Shown: in pieces, positions 9,901-17,068 of the stretch
Layout of the letters: each line of letters begins with the position of its first letter
How positions within the stretch are numbered: position 1 is the stretch's first letter
Assembly: GCA_913055825.1 (NCBI GenBank)
Contig: CAJXKB010000022.1
Location: 1-38,290, forward strand
DNA: 38,290 nt
Direction: 5' to 3'
Source of the DNA: an uncultured Bacteroidota bacterium
GTDB taxonomy: Bacteria > Bacteroidota > Bacteroidia > Bacteroidales > F082
Notes under the pieces: model-generated
The model's input: the letters and a program-made list of their open reading frames with translations, nothing else
What the model was told of the DNA's origin: nothing
The model's database searches: none
Translations under genes and position numbers: made by a program

Positions 9901-10473
9901 ATTATTTGAAATGGTGATGGAACGTGTATAGGTCTCTCCCGAATGAATGGAATAGGAATTGGGTGAAATTCCGATGATGTTCAATACGCCGTAATAAAGG
10001 TTGTATGCTGATGAGGTGCCCGAACCGGAGGCGTTATTTGACGCAACATCCAATTGGTTTCGTAAGGTATTGCCGGCTAAAACATAATCGATGGCCGCCA
10101 TTTTCGCTGAAATGTCGACAGTAAAACTAAGGGTACTGTCGGCGGGAAGAGAAAAGGCTGAAAAATACACCGATGACAAGTTGGTAATGTTGCTTTCGCT
10201 AACATGGTACGAGGTGCTTTCTGATAGGCTACCCGGGTTGTATTCGATACCCGTGGGAAGGGTTAGATGCATTTGAAGGATGTTTATGGTTGAACTTCCC
10301 GTATTGGTGACGTTGATGGTGATGGGTTCGCTTTGGTCGCATACCGTAAGGTTCGCCGGACTACCAATCCCAATTTCTAAGGTTTGGTTTTTTGCTGTCA
10401 GGCTGATGAAAAGAAGTCCAACAAATAAAATCAAAAAGTTTAGGTGGTTGGAGAGTAATGCTTTTGTTTTCAT
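3994..10473 (-). CDS. Giant secreted protein with VCBS repeats, ASPIC/UnbV domain and T9SS sorting domain
   Basis: This is a 2159-residue protein with a signal peptide at residues 1-30. Residues about 35-1250 are beta-rich, Ser/Thr/Gly-rich, CARDB/DUF11-like modules (motif ITINVTNTGS and variants). Residues about 1265-1610 hold seven VCBS/FG-GAP repeats of about 52 residues, each with a calcium-loop motif such as DYDNDGYDDLF and an NNGDGTFT strand. An ASPIC/UnbV domain follows at about 1612-1710 (IGARIRVKA, IVIDWPSG), then an SdrD-B-like module (about 1715-1780), DUF11-type modules (about 1805-2070) and a type A T9SS domain (about 2080-2159: TYPNPAS, ending RKKIVILK). The protein should cross the outer membrane by T9SS and be attached to the surface or released. 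It is probably an adhesin or matrix protein, and no catalytic site is seen. It is a single-gene unit with its own terminator. Confidence 0.9.
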   Translation of the reverse strand: MKTKALLSNHLNFLILFVGLLFISLTAKNQTLEIGIGSPANLTVCDQSEPITINVTNTGSSTINILQMHLTLPTGIEYNPGSLSESTSYHVSESNITNLSSVYFSAFSLPADSTLSFTVDISAKMAAIDYVLAGNTLRNQLDVASNNASGSGTSSAYNLYYGVLNIIGISPNSYSIHSGETYTRSITISNNGNGRISAFLLKDIHDAGISITSVDLGTLNATGDSISFGASDFAGIGNGDNYFDQNESITVTETITAAGCQSGTTSSVFSTVWGCDSQRESATSNASTTISLATPSISISTTSDLSSCFGSGDASTQSITLTNNGAGRADNIQLDLYKSSGNGYDQTIFSRIDETNITYSIDGGTTISITPSQTFATDNSGRYSCLGSNPVGRVILDLPDLAAGSSITVYFDTYQCNINVSEGDLVKGWGYSLTYADVCASNTYSKSGTGQNENKTSIGIFDEIPTDINNGETKEYNFTINQFDNDLPEGSGARYKVVFQLPAGIAYSNLEFYHNVAWPAHSLAYNTSNNTVTAIYELPNPSNFTIKNAIFNLSLTGDCSMTGANGGYLPIVYSFYYITDTTCETEIPFLSNDTVYTTLHCGNTGGEGMNFYQFDLERTSLGLPDNDQDGLPDASGSLDYSRIKRNRFMYGDTMQCAYKGVVSTSETHPSWSHAYATSIIDNGYELTNIEAVVTVYDASSATYLNCDTVPFSTSIVNGQKTIQYDISPATLAAYNSNFNGFSYEDNDSVTLTVKYKITGNIGSDIQSNTMQNSFYTSDIANPTSTSNQYSTDQFDGVFTLTGSYFTNAYTSWYKVTSCEKQVSQNFYFGLAEKYAGGNFFPSEYRNWAHVKIAQVHIPMYYEVKSASVKFVRTVNTDKTSAQYVYNINPESVNGTYYTYNLEQFYEAFGGTVPYSDDGFKGTLYLTLVPTNKALTDAYQDIDWKFTFAQSDYLGGGETDWVDSNPDRIKFTPSELSVTSNTPVVDGIDKTVTWDLKVKNTSSSADANNAWIYLKNPSGNITIDYLIDDDTDDTLSLSSDYYPIGYIGAGETRDFSVVAHYSSCSKDYITAYAGYQCSGYPDSFGTFTGTIYSKGLFVDPKPSSWQAIVVGEMVGDACGNSCEVYLTLTNVHFATIDSVDITLTPVGNTMTYQTGTTEILYPSTANYTTTSDPETSGSNYIYHLYNLNSTIAKNGLMGISHPTYNTVKLHFSMTLEDGFTNGDYLSISIGGKQVCGAPLTNLTLAYDPSVGFNTVSGTGITGDNINSWAASWADYDNDGYDDLFVTTYDKTEPNYLYHNNGDGTFTRITTGDIATDKASSLAAAWADYDNDGYIDLFVANNVGSHNFLYHNNGNGTFTKITSSVVVNEGIYCHSASWADYDNDGYVDLFVAEYFPTKTNHLFHNNGDGTFTSVTGNPIVTDAGHSIGAAWGDYNNDGLVDLFVPNTDGDKNYLYKNIGNGQFVKVDENVLSTPSNSVGCSWGDYNNDGFLDLFIANSGNQDNFLYKNNGDGTFTKVTTGDITHDGGNSHGSTWIDFDNDGDLDIIVTNDQNGSNFMYKNNGDETFTKLENVLTDAGGNSFATAISDYDQDGDYDVFIANHENTQNFFYKNTKGQCASHISIKLIGTNSNYSAIGARIRVKATINGQETWQTRQITSQSGGGSGSENSLQTIFGLGDATTADSIVIDWPSGYRQIYTNIDVTSGPCVTYVEENGAHISGRAYLDANENGSYDSGESLLRNVRIDLNPLGITTYTDENGNYSFYLNTGTYSIAATASTYYTQLTPADAQGYQVSVDQIGASYSGNDFGFKATSASPDLTIDISTTLLRKGFTNQYAIHYENLGTTSALSDTIKFVLGTGMIPVSSNPSWDLYDGDTLYWYISRIAPQEEATLTLVDSIADPANVGDVISCSAYISTGTTEADYANNAATDENTVMGAVDPNDKQVFPSARVKPNQYLTYKIRFQNVGNYPAENIVVWDTLSDDLDIKTLCHIITSHPAHLTTIDNHILRWEFENINLIDSVHNEAQSHGYVQFKIKPVADIPVGRSIHNTATIVFDYYQKTTTNDTHVEFRPDFYYDGNAQLVTYPNPASTFVKTEFVAQSDGPGKISIYSIQGKKVFETINQFHKGWNSTTLSLAHLPQGTYFVQFQTNEQLARKKIVILK
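5690..6700 (-). repeat. Seven tandem VCBS/FG-GAP-encoding repeats inside the giant gene
   Basis: The CCGTCGTTGT-type segment recurs near 6640, 6483, 6325, 6168, 6016, 5860 and 5705, a period of about 150-157 bases. Each unit encodes a D-x-D-x-D-G loop. DNA similarity between units is high in the middle ones and lower at the ends. The same repetition creates long spurious frames on the opposite strand. Confidence 0.85.
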
Positions 10474-10695
10474 GGCGCTGTATTATTTTTTGTTCAAATT
10501 GTAATTGAAAAAAATATGCCATGTTTGTAAAAGTTTTTGTAACAATAGGTTATGTTTTTATTGTTCCAATCCATCGTTTCATTTTGAAACGTTTGTTTTA
10601 GGATGAAAGGCTGGGAGAATAAGTCAGAAGTTGTAGATTGTCCATGCCTGAATAGCGTTGACAAAGGGTTGGGGTTTCTATCTGACTCTTTTCTG
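10474..10695. other. Upstream region of the giant gene
   Basis: This is 222 bases of AT-rich DNA. On the minus strand TACAATTTG occurs about 25-30 bases before the start codon. It is one base longer than the TAnnTTTG consensus, so it is only a possible -7 box. No hairpin that would clearly end the RNA methyltransferase gene was found. Confidence 0.3.
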
Positions 10696-11223
10696 TTACG
10701 ATTTGCGGTGTACCTGCCGGTACCATTCAAATAATCCAACACTCAAAGCGTGGCTTACATTGAGTGAGGAAATGGGTCCTGGAATGGGGATAAAGACTTT
10801 CCTGCTGCACAGTTTTATGAGTTTTTCCTGGATTCCAAAGCGTTCGTTGCCTACAATAAAAACAACTTTATTGGGAAATGCTGTCGTGTAAATATCCTGA
10901 GCGTCTTCGGTGGTTTCAATGGCGATGACTTCATGATCAGGAGGAAGGATTTTTGGTAGTTTTTCGGTAGAAATCATTTCCCAGTCCACTTTTTCACTGG
11001 CACCGGAAGAAGTACGTTTTATTTTATAAGATCGAAATCCGGGGTCTTCGTCGTACACAAACCAGACTTTTGCTGCATTGATGTTTGCAGCCAGTCGCAG
11101 TATGGCCCCTACGTTCATGGGCGAAAGGATGCGGTCGGCTACGATAACGGGTCGGGCCAGGTGCTGCTCGCCACCGTGTTTTCTTTTTTCTGTGAAAAGT
11201 TTGTATGAGTTGTTGATGGCCAT
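10696..11223 (-). CDS. TrmH/SpoU family RNA 2'-O-methyltransferase
   Basis: The 175-residue protein carries the three SpoU motifs of the SPOUT superfamily: NVGAILRLAAN near residue 37, VVFIVGNERFGI near residue 120, and IPIPGPISSLNVSHALSVGLFEW near residues 145-167. The last two form the deep trefoil knot that binds S-adenosylmethionine. Members methylate a ribose 2'-hydroxyl in tRNA or rRNA. The target cannot be told from sequence: TrmH (Gm18 of tRNA) and RlmB-type 23S enzymes both fit. There is no N-terminal L30e-like domain, so this is the short form. It is cytoplasmic. The start at 11223 gives a normal N-terminus. The gene upstream on the same strand is separated by a palindromic element. 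Confidence 0.88.
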   Translation of the reverse strand: MAINNSYKLFTEKRKHGGEQHLARPVIVADRILSPMNVGAILRLAANINAAKVWFVYDEDPGFRSYKIKRTSSGASEKVDWEMISTEKLPKILPPDHEVIAIETTEDAQDIYTTAFPNKVVFIVGNERFGIQEKLIKLCSRKVFIPIPGPISSLNVSHALSVGLFEWYRQVHRKS

Positions 11224-11280
11224 GTTGTTCCTGTTATTGAGGTTGTTTAAAGTTAAAAGTCATTGGTCCAAAGAAAAACA

Positions 11281-11371
11281 CTAAAAATCAGACAATAAAT
11301 ACCTATCATCCCCTTTTGGAAGGGGTGAAGGGGTAGGTCAATTAAAAAAATATTTATTGTCTGATTTTTAG
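11281..11371. repeat. Nested palindromic element, MITE-like or bidirectional terminator
   Basis: A perfect 21-bp inverted repeat (11281-11301 and 11351-11371) encloses ACCTA/TAGGT (11301-11305 and 11334-11338) and an inner perfect hairpin CCCCTT-TTGG-AAGGGG (11310-11325). The right arm is preceded by a run of seven A. It sits between two minus-strand genes. It may end transcription of the radical SAM gene, but its size and nesting also fit a miniature inverted-repeat element. Confidence 0.7.
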
Positions 11372-11410
11372 CTATATACATATCAAAAAACAATTTAACT
11401 TTAAACAGGT

Positions 11411-12382
11411 TTATTTTTTTGAGTTTGCCAACGATGGTGATTTTGTGAAATATTTTCCCTGCCAGGTATCGCGTTTTTCCATCTCTTTCTCAATTTTTAC
11501 CTTGATCTGGTCATTGCGGATTTTCCCCCATCCGGGGCCGGCAAGATATCTGGGTGGTACTTCCCCTGCAAAACGTTCAATGATAAAATCAGGATTCAGC
11601 CTTTCGGTGTATCGAATGACGAAGTCGATATATTCCTCCAATGAAAACAACTGATAATCCTGTGGGTTTTTTTGAAAGTCGATGGCCATTGCTGTTCCTG
11701 TGATGATTTGTAACTGATGGAATTTGATGGTATCCAGCGGAAGCTGTGAAATTACGTCAACCGAATCCATCATCATTTGCCGGCTTTCGCCCGGTAAGCC
11801 GAAAATCATGTGTGCTCCGGTGTGGATGCCCCGTGCAGCAGTGGCTTTAATGGCTTCTTTCGATTGTGCAAAACTATGTTGACGGTTGACACGATCCAAA
11901 ATCTCATCATGCATACTTTCGATGCCGTATTCAACGATGATGTAATATTTTTCAGAAAGTTTTTGCAGATAATCCAGTTTTTCGTCATCCACACAATCGG
12001 GGCGTGTGCCAATGACCAGGCCAATTACCCCTTCCTGTGCCAAAGCCTGTTCATACAAATCTTTTAAATGAGCCAGTGGGGCATAGGTGTTCGAATAAGC
12101 CTGAAAATAAACCAGATACTGACTTGCTCGCCGGTAACGGACTTTGTGAAATTCTATTCCTTCTTTTACCTGTTGTGCAACACTTTTCCGGGGAATGCAA
12201 TAGGAGGGATTAAAAGCGTTGTTATTACAATAGGTGCAGCCTCCGCGTGCCAGTTTACCGTCGCGGTTGGGACAGGTGAAGCCTGCATCTACCGTGATCT
12301 TTTGAACACGTTGCCCGAATTGCTTTTTAAAATAATCGGAGTAGGAATTAAAGCGGCGCTTGCCTTCAAACGAGTGGTTCAT
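11411..12382 (-). CDS. TIGR01212 family radical SAM protein (YhcC-like)
   Basis: The protein has 323 residues. The iron-sulfur cysteines are Cys37, Cys49 and Cys52 in CPNRDGKLARGGCTYC, the spaced CX11CX2C motif of the TIGR01212/YhcC family rather than the common CX3CX2C. The GGCTYC box, the EYGIES strand and the HMIFGLPGE segment follow in the order usual for Elp3-related radical SAM proteins. The enzyme should cleave S-adenosylmethionine to a radical in the cytoplasm; the family's substrate is not known to me. The start is set by the ATG at 12382, which lies four bases after a perfect TATTTTTG box, so the mRNA may be leaderless. Downstream is the palindromic element at 11281. Confidence 0.88.
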   Translation of the reverse strand: MNHSFEGKRRFNSYSDYFKKQFGQRVQKITVDAGFTCPNRDGKLARGGCTYCNNNAFNPSYCIPRKSVAQQVKEGIEFHKVRYRRASQYLVYFQAYSNTYAPLAHLKDLYEQALAQEGVIGLVIGTRPDCVDDEKLDYLQKLSEKYYIIVEYGIESMHDEILDRVNRQHSFAQSKEAIKATAARGIHTGAHMIFGLPGESRQMMMDSVDVISQLPLDTIKFHQLQIITGTAMAIDFQKNPQDYQLFSLEEYIDFVIRYTERLNPDFIIERFAGEVPPRYLAGPGWGKIRNDQIKVKIEKEMEKRDTWQGKYFTKSPSLANSKK

Positions 12383-12386
12383 GGCG

Positions 12387-12394
12387 CAAAAATA
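12387..12394 (-). promoter_or_regulatory. -7 box directly before the radical SAM start codon
   Basis: TATTTTTG on the minus strand matches TAnnTTTG exactly and ends four bases before the ATG. Transcription would then start at or next to the start codon. No TTG was found at the -33 position, which overlaps the terminator stem. Confidence 0.4.
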
Positions 12395-12401
12395 GGGAAA
12401 T

Positions 12402-12432
12402 AAAAAAAGCGGAAGATATCTCCCGCTTTTTT
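12402..12432. terminator. Bidirectional Rho-independent terminator
   Basis: AAAAAAGCGG pairs with CCGCTTTTTT around a central AGATATCT-like core (the outer GCGG/CCGC pairs and A/T runs are perfect). It lies 15 bases past the stop codon of the peptide transporter gene and ends its minus-strand transcript. The symmetric A/T runs let it work in both directions. Confidence 0.8.
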
Positions 12433-12447
12433 GAATCTGATGTTTAA

Positions 12448-14115
12448 TTATGAGGTTGTTGCTCTTTCAAGAAGCCTTAAAATCGAAAAGATAAAAAGCG
12501 CAGAAAGTAAGGTTAGTCCAACCAGCAGTCCGAAGAACTGCCAGAGTTCCCATTTGTCCCAAAACGGGCCAATCAGTCCGGCTGCCAGGTTGCCGATGGC
12601 GGTTGCTCCCAGCCATCCTCCTTGAGCCAATCCTTTGTATTGTGGCGGAGCCACTTTCGATACAAATGAAATTCCGATGGGGCTGAGGAAAAGCTCGGCA
12701 ATGGTGAGCGTAAAATAGGTTCCAATCAACCAGAAAGGTGAGCGTAAAGTATCGGAAACACCTCCCTGTTGTGCCAAATCGTGTGGACTCATCAGTCCTT
12801 TAGAGGCAATCATCATTAAACTGAATCCCACGGCTGTGATAATCATCCCAATACCGATTTTTTTGGGTGAAGAGGGTTCTTTATCGCGCTTACGCAGATA
12901 ACCAAAATATCCTACAATTACCGGGGTTAAAAACACAATAAAAATGGGGTTGAACTGCTGAAAGGTTTCAGGTGAAATGGGATTCCCTTCGGGTTGAAGC
13001 TGACCGATAGCGTAATATCCTATTACCATTGATGCAAAAGCAATTACCGCTCCCGATAGCCTCACTTTGGATGAGTTTCCTTTGCCCACTGCCATCACAA
13101 TTCCCAAAATAGCCAGTAAGATGGGGAGAAAAGTGGATAAGTTAAATACAATGGCTGTGGCTTTGTTTACGGCGCCTACTGTATAGTCGCGTGCAAAAAT
13201 CGTCAGCGTAAATCCGTTTTGATGGAACGCCATCCAAAAGAAAATTACTACCAAAAATACCAAACCCAGCGCCATGAGGCGGTCTTTGGTTTGTTTGGGT
13301 GTGAGTTCGATAACTTTTTCTGTTTGTTGTGCTTTCTTTTGTTTGTGGGTGATGTCGGCATGTTTGTAATATTTCCGGAAACCGATAAAGATAGCGAGAG
13401 AGAATATCATGCTAACGCCTGCCACAGCAAAACCGGAATTGTAAGCTTTGCTTAAAGCATCAATATAATGATGGGAGAAATCGGCCAGATTGGTAAAGGC
13501 ACTTCCCATTTGGGCATGGGCAAATTTGCTTAACTCGGAAGTGTTTTCCAGCGTACCATTCAAATAACCGTGTGCCAGCGAAGGGATGGCTTTGTCATAG
13601 TCGAGGCCCTGCAATCCCAATACCCATTTACGCATGGCTTTGGCAGCACTTGGGGCAAAGAACGCCCCGATATTGATTCCCATGTAAAAGATATTGAAAG
13701 CCGAGTCGCGCAATTTGCTGTATTTGGCTTCATCGTAAAGGTTCCCCACCAATGCCTGGAGGTTTCCTTTGAAAAGTCCGGTTCCGAGTGAGATAACTGC
13801 CAGGGCGCCATAAATAAACCACTGGCCGGTTCCGGGAACGGCAAGCATCAGGTATCCGGCAAACATCACCAGGGTTCCCAGAATGATGGTTTTCCCATAT
13901 CCTAAAACATTGTCGGCAATATAGCCGCCCAACAATGGCAGAAAATAAATCCCGAAGAGGAATCCGCCATAAACGTGTCCGGCTTCAGTAGCCGACCATC
14001 CGAATTTCGACTGGAGGTATAAAACAAAGATGGCCAACATGGTGTAGTAGCCGAAACGTTCCCCCATGTTGGCAAAAAATGCCACATATAATCCTTTTGG
14101 GTGTCCTTTAAACAT
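12448..14115 (-). CDS. POT/PTR family proton-dependent peptide transporter
   Basis: This 555-residue integral membrane protein has many hydrophobic helices (the family has 12 or 14). The family's ExxER-type motif is visible at residues about 17-23 (GERFGYY) and the second PTR signature as FYMGINIGAFFAP near residue 142. Members take up di- and tripeptides with protons across the inner membrane. Long hydrophilic loops (a FANMGERF N-terminus, a Lys-rich KYYKHADITHKQKKAQQTEK stretch near residue 250) match bacterial DtpT-like proteins. The gene stands alone, with a TATTTTTG promoter box upstream and a strong terminator downstream. Nothing ties it to the polysaccharide genes. Confidence 0.92.
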   Translation of the reverse strand: MFKGHPKGLYVAFFANMGERFGYYTMLAIFVLYLQSKFGWSATEAGHVYGGFLFGIYFLPLLGGYIADNVLGYGKTIILGTLVMFAGYLMLAVPGTGQWFIYGALAVISLGTGLFKGNLQALVGNLYDEAKYSKLRDSAFNIFYMGINIGAFFAPSAAKAMRKWVLGLQGLDYDKAIPSLAHGYLNGTLENTSELSKFAHAQMGSAFTNLADFSHHYIDALSKAYNSGFAVAGVSMIFSLAIFIGFRKYYKHADITHKQKKAQQTEKVIELTPKQTKDRLMALGLVFLVVIFFWMAFHQNGFTLTIFARDYTVGAVNKATAIVFNLSTFLPILLAILGIVMAVGKGNSSKVRLSGAVIAFASMVIGYYAIGQLQPEGNPISPETFQQFNPIFIVFLTPVIVGYFGYLRKRDKEPSSPKKIGIGMIITAVGFSLMMIASKGLMSPHDLAQQGGVSDTLRSPFWLIGTYFTLTIAELFLSPIGISFVSKVAPPQYKGLAQGGWLGATAIGNLAAGLIGPFWDKWELWQFFGLLVGLTLLSALFIFSILRLLERATTS

Positions 14116-14153
14116 ACAATTGATTTTTGGTTAACATTTGTGAAATGAAAAAA

Positions 14154-14161
14154 CAAAAATA
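14154..14161 (-). promoter_or_regulatory. -7 promoter box of the peptide transporter gene
   Basis: TATTTTTG on the minus strand, an exact TAnnTTTG match, lies 38 bases before the start codon of the transporter. No convincing -33 TTG was found at the usual spacing. Confidence 0.4.
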
Positions 14162-14203
14162 AACAAAAATCGATGGAACACCCTTTTCTGCGGGTCGAAA
14201 GGC

Positions 14204-14701
14204 TTAAATAACCAATAAGGTACTAATGAGAACACTCAATAGAATGCTACCGTAAATAATACTCTTGCGTTTAATTTTATCAATCTCTTCTCTTAAATTT
14301 TTTAATTCCTTGATTTGTTCCTGTATTTGGATGGCTTCTATAATGCTGGTTTTTAGTTTGGGGAAATTTTTTTCATTTTTAATAATATAATCCTGCGCCC
14401 CCTTGTTCAATACTTCTATAGCAATATCAATGTCCTTGGCTGAGGTGAAAAAAATAACAGGGAGATCAGCTTGCCTGAGCTTGATGCGCTTTAATGCCTC
14501 CTGGGAATTGTTTTCAAACATGTTGTTTCCGATAAAGTAATCGAAAATCATCATGTCGGGTAAATTCTCTTCCTCAATGTCAGAAGGGTTTGAATAGATT
14601 TGGACCTTCCATTGGGTGTCACTTTCCAAATAGGCCTTAATGGTTTGGGCCATAAACAGGTCATCTTCGAGAAGTCCTATACGTATATTTTTGTTTTTCA
14701 T
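14204..14701 (-). CDS. Response-regulator receiver protein with C-terminal membrane anchor
   Basis: The 165-residue protein has a CheY-like receiver domain at about residues 6-122: acidic pair Asp13/Asp14, phospho-acceptor Asp54 (MMIFDYF), Thr86/Ser87 and Lys108. Lys108 is followed by Asn instead of the usual Pro. A charged probable coiled coil (residues 125-147) leads to one hydrophobic segment (148-165) at the very C-terminus, so the receiver should face the cytoplasm on a tail anchor. There is no output domain. It overlaps the upstream MraY-like gene by four bases (ATGA), so the two are translationally coupled, and it is the last gene of the minus-strand polysaccharide unit. It may act by protein contact at the membrane, perhaps on the polysaccharide enzymes. 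Confidence 0.82.
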   Translation of the reverse strand: MKNKNIRIGLLEDDLFMAQTIKAYLESDTQWKVQIYSNPSDIEEENLPDMMIFDYFIGNNMFENNSQEALKRIKLRQADLPVIFFTSAKDIDIAIEVLNKGAQDYIIKNEKNFPKLKTSIIEAIQIQEQIKELKNLREEIDKIKRKSIIYGSILLSVLISTLLVI

Positions 14702-15855
14702 TGTAGTAAACTATTATGGTTTCTAATAAATAATTGATTGGTTTTGGAGATGTCCAACAGTTGCTTTTTGATAGATTCTTTCTTCTTTTCACTCATTAGC
14801 CAAATTTTTAAGTTTAGCCACTCGCTCAGCAAACCTGACATGAGCGAAAGAATGATAAAGCTGTAAACGAGCATCATGCCGTCAAGGTGTACGGCGGTGT
14901 ATGCCAGTAACAGGTTGGTAAAGTATAGGATGAAGACGGCTTTGGTGGGGTTGAATCCGCTTTTTAAAAGTAAATGATGAATATGTGTTTTGTCGGGGTG
15001 AAAAGGCGATTTACCCTGAATGATGCGCTCGGTAAAAACCCTGACGGTATCATAAACCGGAACCAACATGAGCGAGAACACCAACGATACATTTCTCATC
15101 TCGGTAAGGGCCGGAGCCTGTGGCATGTATTTTAGAAAGGCAATGCCCAAAATGGCCATGGAAAATCCGATGAAGAGTGATCCTCCGTCACCCATAAAGA
15201 TTTTGGCATTTTTGAAATTGAAAAATAAAAAGCCAAGGCTGGCGCCTGCCAGTGAGACGGAAAAGAGAGCAAAGAATGGTTTGCCAAGCGTATAAAACAA
15301 ATAGGCAAATATGAGGCTGTTGATGAGGGCCAGTCCGCCGGCCAGACCATCAATTCCGTCAATAAGATTAAAGGCGTTGGTCAATCCTACAATTATCAAT
15401 ATACTCAGCGGATATTGAACCGCCAGAGGTAAAGCTTCGATACCCATTATTCCGTGTAACGATTCAATCCGGAAACCCAACGCCACCATGGCTGTGGCTA
15501 TGATTATTTGGACACCAAATTTGAAGTGGGCTTTTAAGCTTGCTTTGTCGTCGGTTATTCCTAAAATAAAAACCAGGAATAGTAAGGTCAGCAGTTGCAT
15601 CATCAGGGTGTTGTTCAAGGTTGTTGCAACGATAGCTGTCAAGAGAAAAGCGCCTAAAAAAATGGCCAGACCACCAAAGCGTGGTGTGGGGATTTGGTGT
15701 ACCTTTCGTTCATCGGGCATGTCGACCAGATTAAATTTTAAGGCATATTTGATGATGCTTGGAATCAGGGTCACAACAATTATCAAGGCGATTAAGAAAC
15801 CACCCGCCATGACTGTTGTTGAGGGTTGTAATTCGATATGCAGGATTGTTTTCAT
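14698..15855 (-). CDS. MraY/WecA-like undecaprenyl-phosphate sugar-1-phosphate transferase
   Basis: This 385-residue polytopic membrane protein belongs to the polyprenyl-phosphate N-acetylhexosamine-1-phosphate transferase family. Key motifs are Asp102-Asp103 (TDDK), NAFNLIDGIDGLAGG (residues 160-174), MGDGGS (221-226) and HIHHLLL near 291-297; the last separates WecA-type enzymes from MraY. It is the likely first step of the cluster: transfer of a sugar 1-phosphate from a UDP-sugar to undecaprenyl phosphate on the inner face of the inner membrane. The sugar is probably GlcNAc or a related amino sugar, but this is not decided by sequence. No WbaP/WcaJ-type initiator is present, which supports this role. 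It follows the DUF1972 glycosyltransferase by 13 bases and overlaps the receiver gene. Confidence 0.9.
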   Translation of the reverse strand: MKTILHIELQPSTTVMAGGFLIALIIVVTLIPSIIKYALKFNLVDMPDERKVHQIPTPRFGGLAIFLGAFLLTAIVATTLNNTLMMQLLTLLFLVFILGITDDKASLKAHFKFGVQIIIATAMVALGFRIESLHGIMGIEALPLAVQYPLSILIIVGLTNAFNLIDGIDGLAGGLALINSLIFAYLFYTLGKPFFALFSVSLAGASLGFLFFNFKNAKIFMGDGGSLFIGFSMAILGIAFLKYMPQAPALTEMRNVSLVFSLMLVPVYDTVRVFTERIIQGKSPFHPDKTHIHHLLLKSGFNPTKAVFILYFTNLLLAYTAVHLDGMMLVYSFIILSLMSGLLSEWLNLKIWLMSEKKKESIKKQLLDISKTNQLFIRNHNSLLQ

Positions 15856-15868
15856 GGCTTCTTGGTAT

Positions 15869-17068
15869 TTATTCGTAAAAATATTTTTGGTGAGCCAGGT
15901 GCGTTAATCCCAGCGAGATGAGCTGTTGTTGAGGCAGGGTCGAAATCCAGCCCCTTAGCGGTTTCTTTCTGTAATTATATTCAAATGCCTGGATGGCATG
16001 GTGATATTTCGATGCAATGAGCGCCCAGGTATATCGTTTCCGTGCTATCTTTTCCAGTTTGTTGGCTACCGTTTCCAACATAGGGTCATCCGTGTTCCGA
16101 ATTTTTAGAATTAAGTCGTCGGCATCTTTAAAAAAGATGGCCTGTTCCTGAGTGGTTGCACGGTTGAAACTCACATCAAAAGAAAATACAGGTAATTTTA
16201 ATCTCATGGCTTCTACCAGCGATGGATTGGTGCCCCCGGCGCTATGCCCATGGATGTATATTTTACAATTCGACCGTATTTCATCCAGAGGTTCCTGTTC
16301 GTAAATGGGGTCGAGAATGTGAATGTTTTCAAATCGACTATATTTTTCCTTCAGGTTTTTCCCGTAAGGGCTGATGTCCCAGTTGCCAATAAAGACGAGC
16401 TGTTTTTCAGGCAGCCGGCTAAAAGCATCCAGGATAAGATGGGTGTTGTTTTCCGGTTCGATTCGGGCCAGACAAAAAGCGTAGTCGTTTTTCAGAAATG
16501 GAAACCTTTTGAGGGTATCGTTTCCAAGCTTTTTGTGGATAACATGATCGGCACCATACTCGATTTGTATGCTGGTGGTTTTGTAATAACGACCCGTATA
16601 CCTTTTTATTCCTGCATTGTCGGTGATGGTGGCATTCGAAAACCGGACGGCCATTTTTTCTGAGAAATGTAAAAATGCTTTAATGGGTTTGCTCCATTTG
16701 TCGCGTCTCCATTCCAAGCCATCAATATTTACAATCACTTTTTTATTTCTAAATAAACGGACAAGGGGCATGAAAATTCCACCACTTACACCGAGAACAA
16801 TAAGAATGTCGGCAAAAAACAGGGCGTGGATAATCGAAATAGCATCGTAAATGATGCTTTGAAAGCCATTGGCACTGAATGGAAGGTAGATTAATTTGGC
16901 GCCTTCCCACGATGCCGGGCGTTGACCCTTTGGATAGGTTTTTTTGGAATTGTAAACGGTGAGTGCGTAGGAGTGGTTAAGTTGCAATACCAAATGATGG
17001 GCCAGGGTTTCAAATCCTCCATACCTTCCGGGTACTCCTGCTGTTCCTATAATGGCTACTTTTTTCAT
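15869..17068 (-). CDS. DUF1972 glycosyltransferase
   Basis: The 399-residue protein starts with KKVAIIGTAGVPGRYGGFE, the hallmark of DUF1972 (N-terminal domain of a GT4-type group that includes rhamnosyltransferases such as Cps2T/Cps2F). The C-terminal GT-B half has SAGGTNPSLVEAM near residue 278, which binds the nucleotide sugar. It is a cytoplasmic enzyme at the membrane that adds one sugar to the lipid-linked repeat unit. In known clusters members often add the second sugar, which fits its place next to the initiating transferase, but the donor here is unknown. It is followed by the transferase gene after 13 bases. Confidence 0.88.
   Translation of the reverse strand: MKKVAIIGTAGVPGRYGGFETLAHHLVLQLNHSYALTVYNSKKTYPKGQRPASWEGAKLIYLPFSANGFQSIIYDAISIIHALFFADILIVLGVSGGIFMPLVRLFRNKKVIVNIDGLEWRRDKWSKPIKAFLHFSEKMAVRFSNATITDNAGIKRYTGRYYKTTSIQIEYGADHVIHKKLGNDTLKRFPFLKNDYAFCLARIEPENNTHLILDAFSRLPEKQLVFIGNWDISPYGKNLKEKYSRFENIHILDPIYEQEPLDEIRSNCKIYIHGHSAGGTNPSLVEAMRLKLPVFSFDVSFNRATTQEQAIFFKDADDLILKIRNTDDPMLETVANKLEKIARKRYTWALIASKYHHAIQAFEYNYRKKPLRGWISTLPQQQLISLGLTHLAHQKYFYE

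Noticed and set aside
10091-10504. Plus-strand small frames near the start of the giant gene
   Set aside because: They are antisense to its signal peptide and first modules and show no conserved motif.
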